A DNA stretch of 40,768 bases, from assembly GCA_949297215.1 (NCBI GenBank), contig CASFRV010000016.1, forward strand, positions 1-40,768, read 5' to 3'. A program made the translations under genes and the position numbers. Every line of letters starts with the position of its first letter. Within the stretch, counting starts at the first letter, position 1. A model generated the notes under the pieces. It had not been told where the DNA came from. It did not search any database and saw nothing but the letters and a program-made list of their open reading frames with translations. Positions 34,652 through 40,768 of this stretch are shown here, one piece after another. Source of the stretch: an uncultured Bacteroidales bacterium (GTDB lineage Bacteria > Bacteroidota > Bacteroidia > Bacteroidales > Bacteroidaceae).

Positions 34652-34805
34652 CAATTGACAATGGAAATCAAAAGGGGGCGTTGAGCTATTGCTCGCTCTC
34701 CACCCCTAATTGTCAATTCTCAAAAGCTAATTGTCAATTATCAATTGTCCATTGTCAATTGTTTACGCGCCTAATTGTCAATTATCAATTGTCCATTGTC
34801 AATTG
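34631..34805. repeat. AATTGACA/TGTCAATT repeat block, site 2
   Basis: AATTGACA copies at 34631-34662, then inverted TGTCAATT copies, including a perfect 35-bp direct repeat at 34727-34761 and 34771-34805. It fills the gap between the convergent folK-GNAT and lolE genes. No separate intrinsic terminator is visible, so the long hairpin this block can form may serve that purpose. Confidence 0.85.
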
Positions 34806-34807
34806 AA

Positions 34808-36028
34808 TCAAAGTAGTTTTTTCGAAAGATAGCGTACGGGATACCACACGCTGGCAAATCCCACCACAATGACGGTGGCGAAGACGAGCAGGATGTCTGT
34901 GGCGTGTATGCTCACGGGATAGGCCTGCACGATGAAGTTTTCCCCACCGTTGCCCAGGCTGATGACGCCAAACTCCTGCTGGATCCAGCAGAGCAGCAGG
35001 CCGACGGTCACGCCGACGACGGCCCCCATCACCGAGATGAGGCGTCCCTCGAACAGGAAGATGCGCACGATGCGCCGTTCGTCCACGCCCAGGTTGCGCA
35101 GCGTGCCCACGTCGTCGCGTTTGTCGATGATGAGCATCGAGATGCTGCCCACGATGTTGAAGCAGGCCACCAGCAGGATGAACGTCAGGAAGAGGTAAGC
35201 GATGGTTTTCTCGATGTTCATGATGCCAAACACCTCCTGCTGCTGTTCCAGGCGGTCCAGCACGGCGTAGCGGGGGCCCAGGGCGGCGCGCAGGCGCTCC
35301 TTGACGCGCGTTTCGTCGGCCCCTTCGCGCAGCTTGAGTTCGATCGAGGTGATTTTCCCCGGCTGCTCAAACAGGTCCTGGGCGAAGGCGAGCGACGAGA
35401 GGATGTAGTTTTCGTCATACTTCCGCTGGTGCACGTCGAAGATGACGCCCGGCGACACGAGCTGCCGCGCGTTGAAGTTGTCCGACGGGTTGGCCATGCT
35501 GATGCGTTCGCCCTTGCGCGGCGCACAGATGGTGAGGCTGCCGTAGTCGGTCCCGCCAAACTGATAGGCCAGGCCGATGCCCGGTATGCCATAGTCCACG
35601 TCGGCCGCATGCAGCAGGTAGCTGCCGTTGCCGTAGAGGATGTTGCGTATGTCGGTACATTCGTCGAAGCTGTCGTCCACGCCTTTGAGCGTCACCACCA
35701 GCGGCTGCCCCGCGAAGAGCACCAGCGCCTGGTCTTCCAGGCATTGCGTCACGACGGCCACGTCGCCGTCGGCCTTCACCTTGGCCGTGGCCGCGTCGGG
35801 TGCCTCGATGAATTTTCCTTTCACGGGCGTCACGGCCAGCTGCGGGTCGAACGTGGTGTAGAGGCTCCCGATGAGGTCGTGAAACCCGTTGAACACCGAC
35901 AGCGTACACACCAGCGCTGCCGTGGCAAAGGCGATGCCCGCCACCGAGATGGCCGAAATCACGTTGATGGCGTTGTGGCTTTTCTTCGAGAAGAGGTAGC
36001 GCCGCGCCACGAAGAAGGGGAAGTTCAT
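34808..36028 (-). CDS. Lipoprotein-releasing ABC permease LolC/LolE type
   Basis: 406-residue inner-membrane permease of the LolCE/MacB superfamily. The N-terminal membrane segment (ISAISVAGIAFATAALVCTLSVFNGF) is followed by a large periplasmic MacB-PCD domain (about 50-260) and three C-terminal FtsX-domain segments, including FILLVACFNIVGSISMLIIDKRDDVGTLRNLGV. It probably extracts lipoproteins from the inner membrane with a LolD ATPase encoded elsewhere. Its ATG directly abuts the rbfA stop (TAAATG). Last gene of the aroQ operon. Confidence 0.92.
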   Translation of the reverse strand: MNFPFFVARRYLFSKKSHNAINVISAISVAGIAFATAALVCTLSVFNGFHDLIGSLYTTFDPQLAVTPVKGKFIEAPDAATAKVKADGDVAVVTQCLEDQALVLFAGQPLVVTLKGVDDSFDECTDIRNILYGNGSYLLHAADVDYGIPGIGLAYQFGGTDYGSLTICAPRKGERISMANPSDNFNARQLVSPGVIFDVHQRKYDENYILSSLAFAQDLFEQPGKITSIELKLREGADETRVKERLRAALGPRYAVLDRLEQQQEVFGIMNIEKTIAYLFLTFILLVACFNIVGSISMLIIDKRDDVGTLRNLGVDERRIVRIFLFEGRLISVMGAVVGVTVGLLLCWIQQEFGVISLGNGGENFIVQAYPVSIHATDILLVFATVIVVGFASVWYPVRYLSKKLL

Positions 36029-36364
36029 TTACTTGTTCAGCAGTTCGTCGATATGGTCGATATAGTCCAGCGAGTCGTCCACGAAGAATTTCAGTTCGGG
36101 GATGATGCGCAGCTGGTAGCGCACGCGCTTGCCCAGTTCGAAGCGCACGGTTTTCACGTTTTTGTTGATGTTGTCCACGATCTCGGCGCTCCGTTCCGAA
36201 GGGAACACGCTCAGATAGGCGCGGCAGTAGCTCATGTCGGGGCTGATGCGCACGGTGCTCACCGTCACCAGCACGCCGTGCATGGCCTGCGTTTGCAGGC
36301 GGAACATGTCGCTCAGCTCTTTCTGCAAGAGGCGGGCTATTTTCTGTTGTCTGGTCGTTTCCAT
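36029..36364 (-). CDS. rbfA: 30S ribosome-binding factor RbfA
   Basis: 111-residue KH-fold protein needed for 16S rRNA 5'-end maturation and cold adaptation. Start METTRQQKIARLLQKELSDMF and the conserved VTVSTVRISPDMSYCRAYLSVFP support the call; length is typical. A longer frame upstream to 36991 overlaps the methyltransferase gene and is spurious. 59 nt after the methyltransferase gene. Confidence 0.96.
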   Translation of the reverse strand: METTRQQKIARLLQKELSDMFRLQTQAMHGVLVTVSTVRISPDMSYCRAYLSVFPSERSAEIVDNINKNVKTVRFELGKRVRYQLRIIPELKFFVDDSLDYIDHIDELLNK

Positions 36365-36423
36365 GTTTCTTTTGTTTAGGGGTTGATGTTCAAAATGTCC
36401 CTTGGCCTCGGGCCTCGGGGCGT

Positions 36424-37065
36424 CTATTGTATGCGTCGTATGAGGGTCAGTCCGTCGCGCAGGGGCAGGATGACCTTTTCCACGCGTCCGTCCCCTGCCA
36501 CGCGGTCGTTGAAGCGGCGTATGCCCAGCGTCTGCGCGTCGTGGTCGTAGGCCGCGTCGGCCACGTGTCCGTCCCACAGCGTGTTGTCGGCCAGGATGTA
36601 GCCCCCCGGCCGCAGGCGGCTCATGGTGAGCTCGTAGTAGTCGCAATACTGGCGCTTGTTGCCGTCGATAAAGGCCATGTCGAACGTCAGGTCCGTCTCG
36701 GGCAGCAGGTTGAGCACGTCGCCGATGTGCATCACCACGCGGGCGGGGTAGGGCGAGCCTTCGAGCCACGGGCGCGTAAACTCCTCCTGCTCGTCGTTCA
36801 CCTCGAAGGTGTGCACCACGCCCCCCGGCTCCATGCCCTTGGCCATGCACAGGGCCGAGTAGCCCGAGAAGGTTCCTATCTCCAGCACGCAGCTTGGCGC
36901 GATGAGCCGCGTGAGCATCGTCAGCAGGCAGCCTTGCAGGTGGCCCGAGGCCATGCGCGGGTAGAGCAGCTGCGTGTGGGTGGCGCGCCACAGGCGGTGC
37001 AGGTAGTCGTCCTCGGGCGTGATGTGCGCCAGGATGTAGTCGTCCGTCGTTTCCGTTGCCGTCAT
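36424..37065 (-). CDS. SAM-dependent O-methyltransferase
   Basis: 213-residue class I methyltransferase of the COMT/TrmR-like O-methyltransferase_3 family. SAM-binding motif VLEIGTFSGYSALCMAKGM, acidic loop TFEVNDEQ, metal-ligand region FDMAFIDGNKRQYCDYYE and DNTLWDGHV. Several family members methylate tRNA wobble uridines (TrmR); gene context with rbfA and pyk does not decide the substrate. Start at 37065 lies 8 nt after the pyk stop. Confidence 0.92.
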   Translation of the reverse strand: MTATETTDDYILAHITPEDDYLHRLWRATHTQLLYPRMASGHLQGCLLTMLTRLIAPSCVLEIGTFSGYSALCMAKGMEPGGVVHTFEVNDEQEEFTRPWLEGSPYPARVVMHIGDVLNLLPETDLTFDMAFIDGNKRQYCDYYELTMSRLRPGGYILADNTLWDGHVADAAYDHDAQTLGIRRFNDRVAGDGRVEKVILPLRDGLTLIRRIQ

Positions 37066-37073
37066 GTGGGTGG

Positions 37074-38513
37074 TCAGTTGGGCAGGGTCTCCTCGCCCTC
37101 GGTCTGGAAGATGTTTTTCACGATGTTCATCTCCATGAACGACGTGCGCTGCTCCTTGCGCTGGCTGCCCAGGTAGCAGATGCGGTCTTCGGGCCGCAGC
37201 ACGCCGTCGGCCAGGAGCTTGCGCAGGGCCGCCAGCAGAAACTCGTGGCCGTAGCTCTTCATGGGCATGTAGATGGCGTAGACGCCGTACGAGAGGGCCA
37301 GGTGGCGCACGGTGCGCGCCTTGTAGCAGATGGCCAGGATCGTACACTGCCCGCGAAACGACGACACGTAGCGCGCCGTGCGTCCCGAGTAGCTGTCGGT
37401 GATGATGGCGCGCAGCTTCATGCTGCGGGTGGCCATGACGGCCTCTTTGGCGAAAAACTCCGTCACGTCGGGCTCCGCCGAGAGCGGGATGTCGAGGTTG
37501 CCGAAGCCGTCCGTCAGGTCGCGCTCGGCCTGCCAGGCCACCGAGGCCATGACGCGCACCGCCTCGACGGGATAGTTGCCATAGGCCGTCTCGCCGCTCA
37601 GCATCAGGGCGTCGGCGCGGCTGTACACGGCGTTGGCAATGTCGGTCACCTCCGTGCGCGTGGGCCGCGGGTTCTTTATCATGCTTTGCAGCATCTGCGT
37701 GGCCACGATGACGGGCTTGTGGGCGCGGATGGCCTTGGCCACGAGTCGTCGCTGTATGCCCGGTATGAGCTCCTGCGGCACCTCGATGCCCAGGTCGCCG
37801 CGGGCCACCATGATGCCGTCGGCCGCGTCGAGAATCTCGTCGATGTTGTCCACGCCCTCCTGGTTTTCTATTTTTGCGATGATGCGTATGTCGCTGCCGC
37901 GCGCCGTCAGCAGGGCGCGCACGGCCTCCACGTCCTCGCGGCTGCGCACGAACGAGTGGGCGATGAACGACACGTCGTAATCGATGGCAAACTCGATGTT
38001 GCGCTTGTCGCGCTCGGTCAGGGCGGGCAGGTTGATGCGCACGCCCGGCACGTTCACGCTCTTGCGGGCTCCCAGCGTGGCGTCGTTCTCCACGCGGCAC
38101 ACCAGCTCGTCGCCGTCGCGTGCCTCGACGAAAAGGCCCAGGTCGCCGTCGTCGATGAGCACGTGGGCCCCGGGGCCCACGTCTTTGGCAAAGGCGGGGT
38201 AGGTCACGGCGATGCGCTCGTGTGTCGTCTCGCACGAGGGGTCGCCCGCGATGCGCACGGTCTCGCCCTGCTTAAAGGCGATGGGCGCCGCGCAGGCCGT
38301 CGTGCGCACTTCGGGTCCTTTCGTGTCGACGAGCACGGCGATGTGGCTCGACACCTCGCGCACGTTGTCGATGACGCGCTTCATGCCCGCGGCGTCCTGG
38401 TGGGCCGTGTTGAGGCGCACCACGTTCATGCCCGCGTCGTAGAGGTGCTGTATGAGGTCGACGCCGCAGCGGGCGTCCGAGATGGTGGCAACAATCTTTG
38501 TCTTTTTGTACAT
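37074..38513 (-). CDS. pyk: Pyruvate kinase
   Basis: 479-residue glycolytic enzyme converting PEP and ADP to pyruvate and ATP. KTKIVATISDA at the N-terminus, substrate-binding VRLNTAHQD, catalytic Lys region IIAKIENQEGVDNIDEI, and MVARGDLGIEVP with the divalent-metal Glu/Asp. In VRLNTAHQD the usual Phe-Ser is replaced by Thr-Ala (VRxNFSHG normally), a variant known in Bacteroidales. C-terminal domain complete. 17 nt after aroQ. Confidence 0.96.
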   Translation of the reverse strand: MYKKTKIVATISDARCGVDLIQHLYDAGMNVVRLNTAHQDAAGMKRVIDNVREVSSHIAVLVDTKGPEVRTTACAAPIAFKQGETVRIAGDPSCETTHERIAVTYPAFAKDVGPGAHVLIDDGDLGLFVEARDGDELVCRVENDATLGARKSVNVPGVRINLPALTERDKRNIEFAIDYDVSFIAHSFVRSREDVEAVRALLTARGSDIRIIAKIENQEGVDNIDEILDAADGIMVARGDLGIEVPQELIPGIQRRLVAKAIRAHKPVIVATQMLQSMIKNPRPTRTEVTDIANAVYSRADALMLSGETAYGNYPVEAVRVMASVAWQAERDLTDGFGNLDIPLSAEPDVTEFFAKEAVMATRSMKLRAIITDSYSGRTARYVSSFRGQCTILAICYKARTVRHLALSYGVYAIYMPMKSYGHEFLLAALRKLLADGVLRPEDRICYLGSQRKEQRTSFMEMNIVKNIFQTEGEETLPN

Positions 38514-38530
38514 ACCGGGTGGTTTAGGGG

Positions 38531-38980
38531 TCAGCTCTGGGGTTGAGGGTTGCGCTCGCCGCCGTCGGTGAGCGCCTCGACGGCCAGGGCATACGAGCGC
38601 ATGCCGAAGCCGCAAATCGTGCCGCGGCACACGGGCGAGAGGTACGACCGGTGGCGGAAGTCCTCGCGCGCGTATATATTAGAGAGGTGTACCTCGACGA
38701 CGGGCACGTCGATCGAGCGGATGGCGTCGTGCAGGGCCACCGACGTGTGGGTGTAGGCCCCGGCGTTGAGCACGATGCCCTCCGTGCCGTCGTCGGCCGC
38801 GGCTTGCAGGCGGTCGATGAGCGCCCCCTCCGAGTTGCTTTGAAAATAGTCGAGCTCCACGCCGGCAAAGCGCCGCCGCAGGTCGTCCAGGCAGTCGTCC
38901 ATCGTGGCCGTCCCGTAGACCGACGGTTCGCGTCGTCCCAGGCGGTTCAGGTTGGGGCCGTTCATTATGAGTATCTTCAT
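38531..38980 (-). CDS. aroQ: Type II 3-dehydroquinate dehydratase
   Basis: 149-residue enzyme of the shikimate pathway. Conserved NGPNLNRLG, the flexible-loop RREPSVYG with catalytic Tyr, SNSEGALID, LNAGAYTHTS and VEVHLSNIYAREDFR; dodecamer-forming family. First gene of the leftward operon; the start at 38980 gives the canonical MKILIMNGPN. Preceded by a leader of about 215 nt from the predicted promoter, containing a GC-rich hairpin at 39133-39150. Confidence 0.97.
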   Translation of the reverse strand: MKILIMNGPNLNRLGRREPSVYGTATMDDCLDDLRRRFAGVELDYFQSNSEGALIDRLQAAADDGTEGIVLNAGAYTHTSVALHDAIRSIDVPVVEVHLSNIYAREDFRHRSYLSPVCRGTICGFGMRSYALAVEALTDGGERNPQPQS

Positions 38981-39175
38981 GGCCGTATGAGTTAATGTGT
39001 CGGGGTGAATAAGTGGGGGAAGCCCTTCCGGCGGCATGCGCAGGCAGCTGCCGGGTGAAATGCCCGCACGCAGGAACGCATCGTTGGCATCCGGTCTCGC
39101 CCCATCGCCCGCCCGGGGCATTCTTCCCCTCGCGCCGGCCTTCGCCGGCGTCCGCTGCGCGCGCGGATATGCTTA

Positions 39176-39219
39176 TTTTTGCGTACCTTTGTGTAGGGAG
39201 CTACAAAGATACGCAAAAA
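39176..39219. promoter_or_regulatory. Face-to-face promoters of aroQ and xerD in an inverted repeat
   Basis: Arms 39176-39195 and 39202-39219 are near-exact reverse complements, with only C/T and an extra GT differing. The plus-strand -7 box TACCTTTG (39184-39191) serves xerD; the minus-strand box TATCTTTG (39204-39211) serves aroQ. The boxes are only 12 bp apart and face each other, so the predicted starts (about 39197-39198) nearly coincide and RNA polymerase should not occupy both at once. Confidence 0.7.
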
Positions 39220-39299
39220 ACCGGTTCTCTCCCCGCCCGCCCGCGCCTTTGTTGCGGTGGCCGGCGCGGTGCCTCTTTCCTTTAAAAATTTTTCTGCCT

Positions 39300-40274
39300 A
39301 TGACCGACGACGAAATCATAAATGCCTATCGCGACTACGTCATCCTCGAACGCGGACTCTCCGACAACACGCGCGCGGCCTACCTGCGCGACGTCACGCG
39401 CTTCGCTTCCTTTCAGCACGACGAGGGGCTGGGCGTGCTCGGCGCCGACCTCGACCGCCTGCACCAGTACACCTGGGCTCTCCACGAACTGGGCATCACG
39501 GCCCGCTCCATCGCCCGCGCCGTCTCGGCCCTGCGCTCGTTCTACTGCTTCCTCCTGCTCGACGGATACATCGACGCCGACCCGGCCGAAATGCTCGAAG
39601 TGCCCAAGATAGGGAAGCACCTGCCCGACGTGCTCACCCTGAGCGAGGTCGACCGCATCCTCTCCGCCATCGACCTCTCGCAACCCGAGGGGCCCCGCGA
39701 CCATGCCGTCATCGAGCTCCTTTACAGCTGCGGCCTGCGCGTCAGCGAGCTCTGCCACCTGCGCTTTTCCGACCTCTTCCTCGACGAGGGATACGTGCGC
39801 ATCACGGGCAAGGGCGGCAAGCAGCGCATGATACCCATCTCTACGCGCGCCACCGACGAGCTCCGCGCCTGGTCGGTCGAGCGCGCCGACATCACGGCCT
39901 ATCCCGGCGAGGAGGACTACGTCTTCGTGAGCCGCCGCCGCCATCGCCACCTCTCGCGCATCACCGTGTTCCACTTCATCAAGCAATATGCCGCCCTGGC
40001 CGGCATCACCAAGACCATCAGTCCGCACACGTTCCGCCACACCTTCGCCACCCACCTGCTCGAAGGCGGAGCCAACCTGCGCGCCATCCAGGCCATGCTC
40101 GGCCACGAGAGCATAGCCACCACCGAGATATACACCCACATCGACAAAACGTTTCTGCGCGAGCAGATTCTCGAACACTTTCCCCGCAACATGCCCCATC
40201 CCCCCGGCACGTCGCTTGCCGACGGCGACACCCCGCCCGACGCCCCCCTGCCCGACGACGAGGAGTGGGAGTGA
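39300..40274 (+). CDS. xerD: Site-specific tyrosine recombinase XerD
   Basis: 324-residue tyrosine recombinase; with XerC it resolves chromosome dimers at dif. N-terminal SAM-like core-binding domain (about 1-85), then the catalytic domain with R147 (CGLRVSE), K171/K174 (GKGGKQR), H243-x-x-R246 (HTFRHTFATHLLEGG), H269 (LGHESIATTEIYTH) and nucleophile Y278. The C-terminal Pro/Asp-rich tail beyond residue 300 is longer than usual. Start at 39300 chosen by the conserved N-terminus; the frame upstream to 39036 crosses the promoter. Confidence 0.95.
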   Translation: MTDDEIINAYRDYVILERGLSDNTRAAYLRDVTRFASFQHDEGLGVLGADLDRLHQYTWALHELGITARSIARAVSALRSFYCFLLLDGYIDADPAEMLEVPKIGKHLPDVLTLSEVDRILSAIDLSQPEGPRDHAVIELLYSCGLRVSELCHLRFSDLFLDEGYVRITGKGGKQRMIPISTRATDELRAWSVERADITAYPGEEDYVFVSRRRHRHLSRITVFHFIKQYAALAGITKTISPHTFRHTFATHLLEGGANLRAIQAMLGHESIATTEIYTHIDKTFLREQILEHFPRNMPHPPGTSLADGDTPPDAPLPDDEEWE

Positions 40275-40275
40275 G

Positions 40276-40655
40276 CTGTGCGCTATATGGCACAGTGTTA
40301 ATGCGGACAGCGGCCCCCGCCCGCGTTTTAGAGATATTTCCGTCCGTTCCTGCGGGTTTTTTGCCCATCCATGCGGCGGTCCGAGCGACCCATCCCATGG
40401 AAATCCACTTCCATCCCATGGATCAGCCGATCCAAGGGATGGATTTTCCGATCCAAGGCCTGTTTTCGGAGGGAAATTGGGGGCGATTTGTGACAAATAG
40501 TGTCATTTTTCCGCGTCTCAGCCATCCCTGCGGCAGAGCATCGCAGAGATGTGCCTGAAAATGAGGCGTTTCCATTTTTCGCTCATTTGCGAGCGAAGGA
40601 GCGAGCGCGCGAAAATAATCGATTCTCCGTGTTAAAAACCTGCGCTGCGGACAAG
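40276..40655 (-). repeat. 380-bp dispersed intergenic element, copy 3 (inverted)
   Basis: Same 380-bp unit as copies 1 and 2, in the opposite orientation, beginning one base after the xerD stop with the end hairpin CTGTGC/GCACAG (40276-40281, 40290-40295). The central palindrome is 40402-40435. It is more diverged than copies 1 and 2 are from each other, but both ends align. Confidence 0.85.
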
Positions 40656-40692
40656 GGGGAGGGGGATCTCGCCGCATGGGAAATCCGCCACG

Positions 40693-40716
40693 TAGAGACG
40701 CGATTCATCGCGTCTC
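40693..40716. repeat. Perfect 11-bp-arm palindrome
   Basis: AGAGACGCGAT (40693-40703) and ATCGCGTCTCT (40706-40716) with a 2-nt loop; a shorter version is at 22823-22838. REP-like dispersed palindrome. Confidence 0.7.
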
Positions 40717-40740
40717 TCACCGCCCGCATGGCCAGTGTGC

Positions 40741-40768
40741 GGAGGGACCGCGAGGCCCGCGCCCCCAT
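40741..40768 (-). repeat. Edge of a third inverted-repeat module
   Basis: Read on the minus strand, the last 28 bases start ATGGGGGCGCGGGCCTCGCG, as at the B-arm ends of copies 1 and 2 (about 13597-13617, 23251-23272). The rest lies outside the window. Confidence 0.5.

Noticed and set aside
1-40768. GC-skew switch at the candidate origin judged by eye
   Set aside because: A few sampled lines on either side gave mixed signs dominated by gene-specific codon use, so no skew claim is made.
1-40768. tRNA and rRNA genes
   Set aside because: No T-loop GGTTCGAATCC-like sequence with a matching acceptor stem was found; a hairpin near 22690 (GGTTC/GAACC) lacks the rest of a cloverleaf.

Overview
The window is a stretch of chromosome from a GC-rich member of the Bacteroidales, with a Prevotellaceae-like organism the most likely source. 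Three things point there. Gene starts are preceded by the Bacteroidetes -7 box TAnnTTTG rather than a sigma70 -10/-35. The gene neighbourhoods are typical of the order (ftsX-DUF3098-uppP-truB-queA-folK, and aroQ-pyk-O-methyltransferase-rbfA-lolE divergent from xerD). Proteins such as the fused SecDF and the TPR/OmpA-like and DUF4369-thioredoxin lipoproteins are characteristic. The assignment to a family is an inference. No rRNA, tRNA, CRISPR array, transposase or prophage gene was seen.

Layout. 0-7 kb: palindromic repeats, a duplicated promoter-proximal module, then ychF, lgt, a TPR lipoprotein, a thioredoxin-fold lipoprotein lacking one active-site cysteine, and the ComM/YifB ATPase. 7-12.4 kb (minus strand): mutS, a PIN-domain toxin with a 54-residue antitoxin, and a WYL regulator with a metallophosphoesterase. 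12.6-14.1 kb: a small secreted Spy-like protein followed by about 1 kb of non-coding repeats. 14.1-22.6 kb: secDF divergent from metG, then an AlgI-type MBOAT acyltransferase with its DHHW partner. 22.6-24.4 kb: a second repeat block, then a cluster of 13 DnaA-box-like nonamers next to an AT-rich stretch, which I read as a candidate replication origin. 24.4-28 kb: a SpoU-family RNA methyltransferase and a large M16 peptidase. 28.4-29.8 kb: an isolated AAA/DUF234 ATPase. 29.9-34.7 kb: the ftsX-to-folK operon, ending in a FolK-GNAT fusion. 34.8-40.3 kb: the aroQ-to-lolE operon (minus) and xerD (plus). 40.3 kb to the end: a third repeat copy.

The genes are mostly housekeeping: translation (metG, ychF, truB, queA, rbfA, RNA methyltransferase), envelope biogenesis and secretion (secDF, lgt, lolE, uppP, ftsX, AlgI/DHHW), DNA maintenance (mutS, xerD, comM) and central metabolism (pyk, aroQ, folK).

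The unusual content is non-coding. (1) The candidate oriC at about 23.84-24.28 kb. (2) A dispersed element of 379-380 bp present three times with the same ends; two copies are preceded by inverted-repeat modules of about 100 bp per arm, and the third by at least part of one at the window edge. (3) AATTGACA/TGTCAATT repeats between two convergent gene pairs that supply the last codons and stop codon of two unrelated genes. (4) Face-to-face promoters between aroQ and xerD. All boundaries and functions come from reading the sequence alone; no database search or folding calculation was run.
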